From NCBI GenBank assembly GCA_002224055.1, contig AZLU01000196.1:1-64000 (forward strand): 64,000 bases of DNA, read 5' to 3'. The position numbers and the translations under genes were made by a program. The notes beneath the pieces are model-generated. The model did no database searches, had not been told where the DNA came from, and worked only from the letters and a program-made list of their open reading frames with translations. The number at the start of each line of letters is the position of its first letter. Within the stretch, counting starts at the first letter, position 1. The stretch comes from Pezizomycotina sp. ARF18. Its lineage: Eukaryota; Ascomycota. This document shows positions 46,926 through 59,369 of the stretch, one piece after another.

Positions 46926-49900
46926 TTAAACAAAAGAAAATATATTATCCATCTGGACCCATTGTCTTCCGCATTTCTTCAGATATTGGTCGACGATGGC
47001 AAAGATGGGATCGAGTCTAGCTCGGTTCCCTTCGGCGAGGACATCCATTTTTTCTAAATGACGGTTGAACAGTTAGTTTTAGTTAGTTTTCACTTCAAAT
47101 ATCTATCTGTACATATTTAGGTTTAAAAAACGTACCTTTGGAAGAACCAGTTGCCTTCGCCTTCGCCTTCTCAACATCGAAAAGTGACTGGAAGTACAGC
47201 AGCTGATTGTAGAGCATCTTGTCGGTGTATTCGTACCGCATGACACCCAGACACCGGCAGCCAGACACTTAGGACCCAAGCACCTTTTGCCGTACACGCT
47301 CATCTGGCGCGTCCTGTTACCGCAGGAGACGTCGTCGCACACGAGCCACTGCTCGTAGTACTAGTAGTGTGCTGCCGTATGTTCCTTTCGACTTGGGCCA
47401 TGATGCTAGTCATGCTCAGGACGTTGCCGCAGCCTTCTAAAGGGCAGACGAAGCCGTCGAGCAAGCACGATTTGTTGTCCGGACTCAAGCCCTCGAAGTC
47501 AAACTCCTTGGTGCAGCGCAGGCATGTGATTTTCAGCCTGTCTGCGCTCTGGAAACGGTCCTCATCTGAGAGCGTGGACTCCAGAGGATGAATCTCCTTG
47601 CCGGTTTGTGCGACGGAATGATTGATTTGGTATTTCTTGATATCAAGGCCTGTTATAAGAACAAATACCCATTGTAATTAGCGAAGGAGATCAAAGAGAA
47701 GTAAAAAAGAGAGATTGGTACTCATGATATGCTTCAATTTCTTGAATGGGGGTGATCTTACCAAGGCATTCTGCAATTCTGATAGCATCAGTCCCATCAA
47801 TAGGACCACACAGACGCTCAATTGGGGGAATATCTGTTTGACGAGATACCATTCCCTGTCTATTAAAGCCTTTGGTTAGTAAATTGTAAACCGGAAGTTT
47901 ATGAACAAGCCTGTGTAGAGATCCAATGAATCAGTAATTGGGTCTGTACATACCGGTTTCAAGCTGCTGTCGGCTTTCAATTCCTGCGGTGCTCTTCCGC
48001 GCATTGCTGGGCTCGGATCACTTCCTTCTGTGATGATGTACGAGATGACTTCACCCGCCCGGACGTGCTCTCCTGCTTTCTTGCGCCGCAGAGCAACTTG
48101 TACCTGAGGCATTGAATTTCCACCAGGATACGCTTCGGGTTCTTTCGAAAGTTTCTATATAAGGAGAGGTTTAAGTCTATGTTTTCATATAGAGAAAAAA
48201 CCATCAATTTCGGGGCATCTTACAGTGAAAATGATACTTCGTCGCCGGAAATTCATGATTCCGGATCTTTCAGCGACCAGTCGAAGATAATCATGAATTC
48301 GTTCGACGACAATATCCGTCTCGTCCCTGAAAGAATTTCTTTGAGAATTTCACTAATTCAAAGCAAACGAATGTTGTCAGTCTTATAGGTCCTCCAGTGC
48401 ACCCGAAAAAAAAAAAAAAAAAAAAAAAAACGGACAATCTTGAATGAGTTCGAAAACATACCCAGAAACGTCCTTTGACAATTGGCAGTACTCGCGGCGT
48501 CTCATGTCCAAACCTTTGATTTCCATCGTTGTTTTGCCCTCGGGTGAATAATTCAATGCTGCGTACTTCTTTTTCGAGTGTAGCAGCAGTCGCTGGAAAA
48601 CATTGTCGATATCGATTTCTAGAAGCCTGTACCTCTCGTTGACGCTCTTTTGAAATCCGTGCCTATTTTGTAGGCATCAAGGTAATTATCGACGTTCGTG
48701 TTTATCATAACGGAATCGGTATCACCATAGATGACTCTCAGCTGCATCGACTCCGCCAAATCCTTGGTCGAGCTAAGAATCTCACGTCCTTTGAAGGTTG
48801 TAAGCATAGCTAATGGGCGGGCGTAAAATCGTGACCTGTCGTATCCCAAACAACCGTACATGGAGTTTGCCGTCAACTTGAGGGCTTGCTGTTTGATATC
48901 CCATTGGCTAAGCTGTGTTGGCGTGGCCCGCTTATCTTTCATCAAGCCTTTGACCTGTCTTCGGCGCTGGACTAATGTAGAAATGAGCTTGGGAAGAATT
49001 CCCTGCGCATGTTCTTGATCAGGAACTTCCGGTACCGTATCTTCGGACTATTTAGGGCAAGAAAATGAAAAGAACAGATGGTCAGCCATCCTATAAATGC
49101 AGCACTCCAAACTCCAACCGGCATGTGGAACTTACCAAATGCAGCCTTTCGACTGTCGTAAAGCAGATATTATATTCCTGGATAATACTAGGTACAAACT
49201 GTTGAAGTCCATGACAAGGATGAACTTGTCATAAAGACCCCTTTCTGGCTCCAAAACCAGACCACCCTTGAATTTGTCCTTCTTCTTTGCCCCCTCTTTT
49301 GCTTCTCCGTCGTCTCCCTCGTTCTCCTCCATCTCTTTCGAAGAGTTACCTTTACCCCTTTGAGACATCTTGTCGGGGCATATATACTTCCCGCGTGTAA
49401 ATTCATGCAACAAAATATACTCGTTTCTCTCTGCGCGCGTACCGCTCATTGTTCGTGCCCATGAATTGCCCGCAAGGTTTGTTAGTTGCTTTGCAAGCGG
49501 AAGTATCTGTACTTTGATCGCAATGGCGGACACAAAGAACGTATCGGTTTCGCAATGGCTGATAAAATCCATCAACCCTTTTGACGTGTTGGCCCATTGC
49601 TTGAGCGCAGCTTCAGAATCCAAGTCAATCCTTTTCTTGCCAGGACAAGATCGCACATTTCGGTCAAACTCCACGATTGACATTTATTCATGAGTGACTG
49701 TAGATTTGCACCAACAGCATTAGCTTATACTCGCGGAGGCAAATGACTAGGAATGCCGCACCTTTCCAAGATCATTCGAGAGATCGCACATGAGACGGCC
49801 AGACATCAGCTGGCGCTCGGCGAAAGGGCCCCACGACCTAATAAATTAGGCCAAGCGTTTCGCTTCATCCTTCCGACCCGGTGCCAGTTATTTATTCTCC

Positions 49901-52416
49901 CATCTTTGAGCCGATGAAGCAATGTTGAATGAACGATGTCCTCGAGATTGTGACCGATCAAGACGTCAGGATCATGGAATTGCAATTTCGCTTTAAAGAG
50001 AGGTGAACAGTTAGCCGGAAATGATCTTCACATCATTATTTGTGGTTTTCCATATCATGTTGTTTTTAAACTATGAGTGCGCAAATGGGATGCTCTGTAC
50101 CTAAGAACATTTGCAAATTCCATTCTCTGTCTTGTCAGTTTTAACGGCGCCTTTTGAGGCGTTGATCTCTCTCTCAAAACTAGCAGGAAACGCTTTGTTG
50201 GGAGGACGTATAAAGGTGAAGGTTTGACAGATCAGCTCTTCCGCTGGCACCGGGGAATCGAGCGACACATTATCATACACTCGGCCACTAATAAGAACGA
50301 TCTCTTGTTGTTATCCTTGTAGTTTAGTTTCGTTCTTAAGGCGACACTCATTAGAGTCAACGTGGGAGTCTCTGGGGCCTTTCCGTCTTGTATCATGGTT
50401 ATGTCGCTTAACCTGGGCACTCGGGCTTCGAGCTTACACCACGAAGCCTTTAGGGGGAAAAAGCAATGTTAGCGATATAAGAGTAAGGTCATCTCTCGAG
50501 TAGCAGAACACTTACGCCTCTAATATCAAAAGCTGGGTTCTTTATCTCTAGCCAGCAAGGGCCCATGATATTCTAGCGAGCACAAATTGCTCAAACAATA
50601 GCGTATTTGTGCCAAATACTCTCGAAAATGTCTCGCCACTCGTTTCGATCGGTAGCGCGGGCTCTGTTTTGTATGAAAATTAGAATGGGTACCATTCATA
50701 TAATATGATACGGCGACCGGGAAAGGGGGTGTATCAAATAGTATACATACTGTCGTACGGGTAGAGAACCTTCAGGTAGTCACTCTCCCTGGGTACGTCG
50801 GGAAGTTCAAAAGCATATTTTCGCGTGCAAGGTTTTGACTTCCAGTCGTTAATTCCATGGAGGGCAAGGAGCTTATCAACTTCCTCATAGACGTGATCCA
50901 TCTCGACTTCCTCGTTGGTATCCCGCCCGCCCTTACGTCGAAACTCCCTCGGGAGAAAGAAAAATTTTCTCATGATACCATCAACTTTGAGGAACATGCT
51001 TGCATATCGGTCTGACCCTTTAACCCGAACCTAAACCATACAACCGCAAATTGTAAGATTTGATGCTTCTTTATTTGAATCGTAAACAAGGCCCTAGCTA
51101 AATGCTGCTCGCTATAACATACCTTGCCGAACAGGCAGAGTGCGCCGTTGATCTCCGTGAAATCCATCCAGAAGAAGAGAAAGGATCCATCCTCCTCAAG
51201 AATATCTGCCACATTTGCTTTGTGCGAAGCAGAAGAATCCGTAGTCACTTGCAATCCAGCAGTGATTGATTTCCAGGAGGATGCATCAACTGCTTCTATC
51301 TTAGGAGCCTGTACCGATTTTGGAGCATCCAGTATAGGGGCGACTGGTTTGGGACGTTGGGCGGATACATTGACGCTTGCGCGCGAGATTTGCTGAATCC
51401 CGCAATGGGCTTCATGGTGAGTTCTTCATCCTCGTCCTCTTCCTCCTCTACTTTAATCGTAGTATGGTGTGATTTACGGTCGGAAGGCGGGATAACCGGA
51501 ATTTCGTCAGCGACATCGTTCATCGTAGCGTCTTCAGCCGGTACATCATCGTTGAATGAGTCGCTGGCAAGCTGAGCAAAGCTTGGCGGCGAGCTCGGGA
51601 TCGGATTTCTTATCTTCAATTCTTCCGCGCCGGCGGTGATACGCTCAAACTGCGCATACTCTTCAGCTTTAATGGGTCGGATTGACGGGACGAGGGCTTG
51701 TGGTTTCCTGAAATTACCGCCCCTTGCAGCAGCCCTCGAGGTGGAAGCTGCAGGGACCTCCGCAGTGCCTTCGTCGAATTCCTTGAGAATGTCATCAAGG
51801 ATACCTTCTTGTTCGACGGTCGATACTTGCTATAAAGTAAAGGAGACATTAGTATACACTATCTATAACAAGAAGGAAGTTGGTGATTGTGGGTAGGAAA
51901 TCTATTTACTTTTTTCTGTGCAGGTCTAGCATTGAAGTATTTATTGATAGACCCTTCTTGGTTTTTCAAAACTTCCTTGTCCTTCTCTTTCGCTCGCGAA
52001 CCTGTATATTTTCAAACCCCGGAGGAATCGTGAAAGTACGTCAGTTTAAAGACTACTTAGATAGAAGATCGTTGTGTCGAAATATATATATATATTTGGC
52101 GGTTCCGAGGGCGAACTTGATGCTAACCTTTTGGCCTCCCGCCACGCCGCCTGTCATCCTCGGACTCGTCGCTCTCGTGCACGTCGTCCTCGCCCCAATC
52201 ATCCATGCCGTTTTCGACGTAACCTTCCCCGCGGTCGTCGACCACAAACTCCGGTTCGTCCAGACGAGCCCTCAGTCGCTTCCGGTGCTCTTCATCATCG
52301 ATCTCTTCGAAAATATCCTCGGCTTCCTGGACCTTATACGAGCTCAACCTGGTACGCTTCGATTCTCGCAACGATTTGAGCTCCTCGATAGCTAACTTGG
52401 AGCGTTTCGAAGACAT
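46926..52416 (-). CDS. POL1: DNA polymerase alpha catalytic subunit
   Basis: B-family polymerase of the pol alpha-primase complex that extends RNA primers at replication forks. Start ATG 52416, [19 protein letters not shown], then an acidic N-terminus and [16 protein letters not shown] (about 51905-51980). [20 protein letters not shown] (about 49940-49995) is an exonuclease-like domain block. [20 protein letters not shown] (about 49420-49480) leads to [13 protein letters not shown] with PSIIQEYN in the next frame (motif A, about 49165-49240). [20 protein letters not shown] (motif B, about 48840-48900) and [10 protein letters not shown] (motif C, about 48705-48735) complete the active site. 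The zinc-binding C-terminus has [25 protein letters not shown] and [10 protein letters not shown], ending [16 protein letters not shown] with TAA at 46926-46928. Introns are many, one with a 25-base A-run (48406-48430). One C is missing at about 49191 inside motif A. Divergent from TOF1. Confidence 0.95.
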
Positions 52417-53044
52417 CGATACAACTCAAGCCACCCTAAAAGTGGCTGGGGGAAAAGATAATGGAGCACAGAGGTGTCTATTTGCTTCGATGGAAAGAAG
52501 TTCTTCTGTAAATTTAACGAGTTCCGATTACGGGAGCGTTTTTCCGGGGATGGATCGTGGGATTCGCGACTCGAGCAGCTACTTAAGTACTAACAGTAGA
52601 GTCTTCCTTCATAGTCTTCTTCGTGGCAGTTTCAATTAACGAGCCCCAAACACGGAAAAAAAAAAAAAAAAACAAGCCATGTACTGGTGGTATGTACCCA
52701 GGTGCCAATATAAAAAGCTCAGCCGAAGGATAATTTGCTACTTTGGCTTGGCTTTTGAAAAGTGGTTCGCGTCGCGTCGTGCTTTTTTTTTTTTTATCGG
52801 CAATTTTCCTTTCTTTTTTCTTTTCTTAGTAGTGGCATATGGCAAGGAAGGATTGGGGACCTTTTCCCTTATCGATAAAAGCACTTTTGCTCTAAGCAGA
52901 CAGCTGTATAGGGAGGGATTAGGGAAAATTATTAGCTCACGAATATACTTATCTACTTAGTGGCATAGCGCGTTTGACGACAAAGAAGACAAAGAGGACA
53001 AAGTATATATCTGCTGTAAGGTAGCAATTATATAGGACTAAAAA
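52417..53044. promoter_or_regulatory. divergent promoter between POL1 and TOF1 with MCB-like site
   Basis: 628 bp shared by two replisome genes. Near its middle, CGCGTCGCGT at 52768-52777 reads ACGCGACGCG on the minus strand: two overlapping ACGCG cores like the MluI cell-cycle box bound by MBF. TACTTAAGTA lies at 52580-52589, 164 bp from the POL1 ATG. An A-run is at about 52655-52672 and a T-run at about 52783-52795. Function inferred from the motifs and the two genes. Confidence 0.6.
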
Positions 53045-56000
53045 ATGGATATCGAAGACGAAGCGGAAATACAACCGCAGGTGGACGTTGTCGATCCAGC
53101 TCTGCGAGCTCACATTTACAGTCTCGTTACCGCGGTATAGTACTCTCTGCCTTTCCCCTGTAGGATTGAAGTACCGCAATTGCTAATTACATTTTTTTTT
53201 TTTTTTTTTTTTTTGGAAATTTAAATAGCTCGGTGGATCTTCTTCGTCTGACGATGGCACTTATGAACTGGGTGACGATGCCCTGGCATGTCTCAAGGAC
53301 CTGAAAAGATGGTTACAAGGGTACGACGAGAAGCTCAACCGCTTTGATGTCGCTCGGTGCATGGCAGAAGCGAATCTTGTCGCCGGAGATATTTTACCCA
53401 TCCTCGCCAATCTCTCCACCCTTCGGATTGACGATTCGAGCAAACTAAGGCTGGGACTCGCATGCGGTAGGTCATTTAGATCATTCCCCATGTATTTCCA
53501 TACATATAAGAAGAAGGTGGAGGTTTGTAGAGTATAGTTTATAAGAGCTTCTCTTTAACCCTCTTATTATTATTTTTTTTTCTTATCATAGTCGAAATCC
53601 TGGTTCCATTGACATGGCCTTTGGAAAGAAATGATATTAACATGACGGTCAACCACCACCGGCACATGGCATACCTACAATATGCGCAGCTGCGTTATAA
53701 AGCCGAAATCCTTCAGCACAAGTCGCACGCAGTGCTTTGATGCCTGCATTCGGGTCGCCTTACCGTCCATGGCAGCTCCAAAAAAGGACAGGGGGCCTAG
53801 GGATGAAGGGATCATCAGACTTGTCCTTTCCTCGCGAGAAATGTTGCTAGGCTAGAGCGCATTGACTCGGATGGAAGCGAGAATCTCCAAGATGTGTCTA
53901 GGAGTACTACTATAACCACTTTCGAACAGCAGCATGTATTTAGATTACTTCTCACGATTGCTTCAGGCCTGGGAAAAGGGTTCGATGTACAGGATGTTAT
54001 GATTCTTGAGTGCTTATTCTACCTTCTGCGCGCTTGGACGCGAAGGAAGTGTTTATGAGTCAAAAGGAGCAGGTTTCCAAATCCCACGACGAGCTACGGG
54101 CTGTACTGGAAGCAGAGAAGGGCTTGAAAAGGGCAGCCGCGAAAACCGCACCCACAAGACACAACAGATTCGGCACGACCATCTGGCTGGATAAAGGAGT
54201 ATGTTTTTCCAAGCTATATTTTTCAAATAAACACCGAAATCCTGAGTCTTGTTTGGTTTACTGATTAGTTACCATTTGCAAAATATAGAGCGGTTCTCGG
54301 GCAGTCGTCTCGGGACAAGCTCCTCTTTTAAGTAATGAGAACAGTTTGAAGAAGATGGACTCCGAGAAGAAATGGAACAGAGTAAAGCCACGGAGAAGAT
54401 CGATGCATCCTATGTAAGATTACACGAATTCTGAAGATCCACAGTACGATATCTGACACTTCTTTCCTAGACGGAGCTAAACCGCTCTGCTACCCTAACG
54501 TCAATCGCAAAAAAGAGCTTGCGACTGTTTGTTGAAGAGTTCTTAGATTCATGCTTTAATCGTGAGTTCAACCTTCTATAGAATAAACATATATCGAGGT
54601 TCAGTCTCCTTTTCCAACGCTCATTTACAAATTAAACTGTCATTTAGCATTCTTTGATCACCTTCGAAAAGCCATGGAGCGTGATTCTGATAGAATAATG
54701 TCGGATACGCACCCGCGTCAATACTGTTACGTGATGGCTTGGTTCCTCCAAGCTCAGCGCGAAAGAAAGGCGGCAGCGAAGCCGGATGCTAAAACAAGTC
54801 CGGATACACAGATTCATGACTTTAGTCTGATTGCTGCTGTTCTTAATCAAGAAACCTCCATTCTTCTTACGAAATATATGAACGAATCTTTAGAATTGAA
54901 GGTATTTATCACTTGTTCCATGTAATTTTCTAACGCATCTAGACTAACAATATTATACTAGGCATGGGGCGATATACAAGCAGGCTGTCTATGCCTAACG
55001 CAAATAGTGCGTATTGTGTACCCTTGAGCCCGTTCGACTAACGCTGACAACGTCCTATTAGCTTCTCACAGTCCAGGATATGGCCGCCTCCCAAAAAGAG
55101 GACGATCAGGACGATGCGGGAAAACATACAAAATCGACTATTTACGAGAGTCAAGCCAGGAGATGATTGTACGACTAGTTCGTAATTACGAAAGACAACC
55201 TCTTCAGTAAGTTTAACATTCAGGCGTCCCTACGGCCTGCATCCAGGAAATTGTCCTTGTAATTAGTGCTGATTATAGGCTCTTAGATATCTCGACGCGG
55301 TGACTGAATTAGCATTCGTCCATCTTCGAATGCTGGAAAAGTATTCAAAGCGAAACGCCACAATGGTTATAAGAGCGAAACGACAACGAACTCGGAAGAC
55401 CCAAGACGCTGCTGCCGACAACGACGATTCTGGAGATGAAAATGTAGAGGCTCAGAGCCGACAAACGGTCGCTGAAAGGCAATTCAATTTCACGAACTTC
55501 GAGAGCAAATATCTTTCCCAAACTGCGGTAAATACGTTTGTGACGTTACTAGGTTTCTACAGGGAATTGAATCACACACAGATTAAGAGGGCAATCACCT
55601 TCTTGCATCGGATATTTGTCAAGAGGGAGATGGAAATGCTGCTATTCCGAATAGATATAGTCGAGCTTTTAAATAGGATCGCAAAGGATAGCACCGGCCT
55701 GCCTACATCTCACAAGGCGTATGTTGAGGTGCACCAGTTCGTGAAATACTTTTCGAAACGCTTAACAAGCAAGCTCAAAGATAGACCCTCATTAATCGTT
55801 GAGGTAAGTGCTCCTTCCTCTCCCAATGCCTCTTTGCAATATAGCTCCCCACAACGCAATTTTCTCCCCCACGCCGCTAACTTGAGTTTGGCTTTCCTCC
55901 AGTTATTATTTCCAAAATAAATCGGACAGTTCATTATCTACAGACCGGGCAAAAAGTCCAAAAAGGCCCATAAACCAAAGTATACCTCTATTTTGTATTC

Positions 56001-57383
56001 CTATTACCGAGCGTCTTCTACCGAAAATACGAATGATGTTAATCCGATTTATCTTTTAGGAGAGTTGCCGAGCTCGAAGTCAAGCCAGGGTACTCGCACA
56101 AAGAGCAAGTTGGAATTGTTGTATCCGCGTTGGCCGAAGGTGAAGGTGAAGGGCAAGATATCCTGAAGTGGCTTGAATCGATACTCCGAACCGCTATCGA
56201 TGAGCGCAGAGCTTGGGAAGCTGCCGATGCAGCAGAGGCTGCGAAGAGGCTCTTGCGAAAGCTGCGCAAGTTGCAGAAAAAGGAGACGGCGCGGAAGGAG
56301 CGGAAGAGCTTATGGACACTGAGCGGCCCAAGAGAACTGTGCAATATCCGGTTATAGGTATTTACTTGTCGCGCTTATATAACTCCTAGTTGTTGGTGCT
56401 GTATTAACATTGGACAAAATGACAGATCTCCAACCGAAGCAGGATGGGCACAAGAAGGCCTTGGGTTCTGATCAGAAGGTCATCCTCCTCCTCAACTTGC
56501 TGGGTGTAAGAGGACGAATAACGAGACAGGTAGTATTAACTGTTCTTCCATATCTTTCCTCGGCTCTTCAATATACCAGAAAAGCTTACGGGAAATTTAC
56601 TTAATCGATCATTCAGATGACGCAGAAGCCTCATGGATCATTCCTCCAGAAACATCGACGGAGAAGTTAGAGGAGATGCTGCAAACTCTCCTAAGCTACA
56701 TCGCAAACCGAAGACAGTCGAGGACGAAGCTCGCTCTTAGATCTACTGCGAAAGAAGAAGAAGTCTAGACAAAAGAGGTTCGCCACGAGCGACGAGGAAA
56801 ACGTGGATAACGAATTTGCTCCCAACCTGAAAGGCCTCACGCGTAAATCCGACCACGAGAAGAAGAAAAAAGGTAGGAAACGTAACCGAGGAGGCGACCA
56901 GGAGCTCCTGGAGCTCGACGACTCCGAAGCGGAAGCAAAGGCGGAAATGCGAAGGAAGAAGAACGCTGAGAAGCGAGGCAAGATCAAGAGCGCACTGTTC
57001 ATCAGAGACTCTGACGATGAATCGGATGAGGAAAGGGACAAAGAGTTCTTCGAAAGGGAAAGCAAGGCTCAGGAAGGAGGCGCTGGAAAGAGCAGTGGAA
57101 GCAGCGATGGAGATACGACGCTGGAATCTGACGATGAGGAGAGGGTCCCAAGAGGAGGAAGCCGATAACGTATATCGATGAGTCTGGCGATGACGGCAAC
57201 TCGGACGAGGAGCCCGCGAGCGAGACGAAAAAGCAAAACCGCGGGGAGTCGCAGCAGGGTTAGAAGCACTCTTTTTATGACTCTGATGAGGACAGCGATG
57301 ATGATGAAGAAGAGAAGCAGAAAGATAGTGTGGACGAAGATGAGGAGATTGGGGACGCCTCTGACCCGAGCGATGACGAATAA
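53045..57383 (+). CDS. TOF1: Timeless/Tof1/Swi1 fork-protection protein
   Basis: With Csm3 it forms the fork-protection complex that stabilises paused replication forks and supports the S-phase checkpoint. Start ATG 53045, MDIEDEAEIQPQVDVVDPAL, an intron with a 23-base T-run (about 53130-53228), then YELGDDALACLKDLKRWLQG and DVARCMAEANLVAGDILPIL (about 53260-53400). After a second intron come VPLTWPLERND and HRHMAYLQYAQLRYKAEILQ (about 53600-53720), typical of the TIMELESS domain. Further landmarks are HNRFGTTIWL, EFLDSCFN then PFFDHLRKAMERDSDRIM (about 54535-54705), FESKYLSQTAVNTFVTLLGF (about 55495-55560), VHQFVKYFSKRL, and the C-terminal QKVILLLNLLGV and ASWIIPPETSTEKLEEMLQ (about 56475-56690). 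The tail is Lys/Glu/Asp-rich and ends at TAA 57381-57383. Confidence 0.93.
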
Positions 57384-57709
57384 CTATTATTGGTGTAATA
57401 CTTGGGGATCGGATATACTACTGGAAATCCTTTCACCTGCTCTTAACTTCTTTACCTTCATAAGGGATGTTGAAGTGTCTAGGCTATTATGGAGAATATA
57501 TTTTACAGTTATTATACCAAAAATCCCAAAGACAACAATGTAAGATATATTAATGCAGGTTTATATACTAATACAAAGAGGAAGTAAAATAGAATTCCAA
57601 GTACGCCGGCTATTAACCATGATTGCATCGAAGAAAACGGCCCAAAAGACTGAAAGAATAACTTGAGTTATCAATTTATTGCTTTAGGTATTGAACAAAG
57701 CGTGCTGAA
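57384..57709. other. intergenic between convergent TOF1 and ISA2
   Basis: About 326 bp of AT-rich 3' sequence. Nothing further seen. Confidence 0.6.
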
Positions 57710-58575
57710 CTACACTTTGATATCGAAGGATGTCCCGCAACTGCACATATGAAGATTAGCTTTGCTATTCTAGACTTCGTTGCACAGGAGGTGAAAAGAG
57801 AGGAAAGGGTACATACCCGCATTTGCTGGTGGCAAGAGGGTTGTCTACTTTGAAAGAGCTCCCGATAAGCTCGTTCGTGTAGTCTATAGTGCTGCATTGA
57901 GCAACTTCAAGCTTGGCCTGTCGAGGACAACCCTAGACCCGTCTTTTTCGAAGATTCTGAGAGCATATAGAATGAGAGATTAGCTTTGCAAAATAATACA
58001 TGAAATTGAGTACAAAAACATCACCGCAGAATTATCGAGAAGGCGATATATATATTGAAATAAGGCTAGTGATACTTGCACATCCTCTTCCTCGTCGAAC
58101 TCGTCCGTCAGCGACATCATGTACTGGAAGCGTGACATCCGCCCGATTCTACACGACGCGCAAAGCCAGCGCGGGCTTCGCATCTTTGGCCCTGATTTCT
58201 GCTAGTCGCTTTTCTTCCCCACCGATGCATTAGAAATATGAACACTCGAAAAGTAAGCGAATTGTCCACTATGCTGTAAAACAAGAAAAATCTCGACAAA
58301 ACCGACCTTGGCTGCCCTCGGTGATATTTCAACCTTCATGTCGCCTGCCGCGCCTCCTCGCTCGCCCATAGCGGATGTTGGAGTAGCATCGGTCGCTAGC
58401 GATCTCTTCGGCGAGAAATTGTGGCGTGGCAAGTTTATATTTGTCGATACTAACCACCGCGGGAATGTTGTACCGGAGATAACGACGACGAGTAGTAGCG
58501 TACCGGATGTTTCCGCTTCACTAGAACCCTTGAAATATTTGGGCTCCAGTAAAGCCTTCTGACGACGCCTGACAT
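57710..58575 (-). CDS. ISA2: mitochondrial iron-sulphur assembly protein Isa2 (A-type/HesB family)
   Basis: Acts with Isa1 and Iba57 to build [4Fe-4S] clusters on aconitase-type enzymes and on the radical-SAM enzymes biotin synthase and lipoyl synthase. ATG 58575 opens an Arg/Ser-rich presequence, MSGVVRRLYWSPNISRVLVK, then HPVRYYSSSS, typical for mitochondrial import. Then MKVEISPRAAK (about 58305-58340), an intron, and the A-type core: ALAL then VESGGCH, FQYMMSLTDEFDEEED (about 58080-58180). The next exon has DYTNELIGSSFKVDNPLA and TSKC, an intron (about 57752-57819), and CGTSFDIKV with TAG at 57710-57712. The three conserved cysteines (SGGCHG, and C-G-C-G) are present. One missing C near 58131 and another change near 58155 break the frame. 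Head-to-head with BPL1. Confidence 0.92.
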
Positions 58576-59369
58576 TGTGGAGATATATATTCGAGCGCTA
58601 GGAGTGATAGATGTAAAGAGGAAGTTCGTGGAGACGAGGCGAAGAGAGAAATTTGACCGCTATCTCTCGGTTATCTTAACGACATCAGTTCTTTTCTATC
58701 CTCTCTTTTTCCTTTGTGAGCATCCCTAAAAACTACTGGCTCGGCGGGCGTTCGGAAGTTTTCTTATTGGCTTTCGCACCTCCGCCGTATACAAGCTTAG
58801 GGAATCTCCCAGCCGTTACTATAGTGGATCGGAAGTGCGCCGGGGGGAAGGTTTAGGCTAGCTGGATTTCGCATGCAAGGGAAGGGTATCTGAAGCGTGG
58901 TTGAGGACTTTTTTTTTTTTTTTTTCGTTCTCCCACGTCTTGATAGGTGGCGGCGGCTGGCGGGAAACCCTTCCCGATTTGAAGAGCTTTTTGTATGCAG
59001 TTAATGCATGCAGCGATATCAAGTGTTATTTTTCCGTTGTGTTACTCGCAGAAGCAACAAGAAAAGCCTCTCATTAAGCTTAAAGGTACTGGTAGTAGTA
59101 GTATTTCCACCCACTTCAAGCTCACCAACGGAAAAATTATAGACAGAGCGAGAAGAAGTATTTTGGATCTTTAAAAAGACGAATTGCTGCTGTATTTTGA
59201 GAGCTCTTTCCTTTTCCTATTCCCCTCCTTCGAAGCCTTTTCTTTTCTTTTTTTTTTCTTTGTTTTTATATAGATCCAACGATTAAGTAGAGAGAGAATA
59301 CTATCGAAGAAACTCACGTTGACAGCTCCACAATCTTGACAGTCTAAGAAAGAGCTTCTCCGCTAAAGC
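58576..59369. promoter_or_regulatory. divergent promoter region between ISA2 and BPL1
   Basis: 794 bp shared upstream region. T-run at about 58909-58926; pyrimidine-rich tract at about 59210-59270, about 100-160 bp before the BPL1 start. No specific regulator site identified. Confidence 0.5.
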
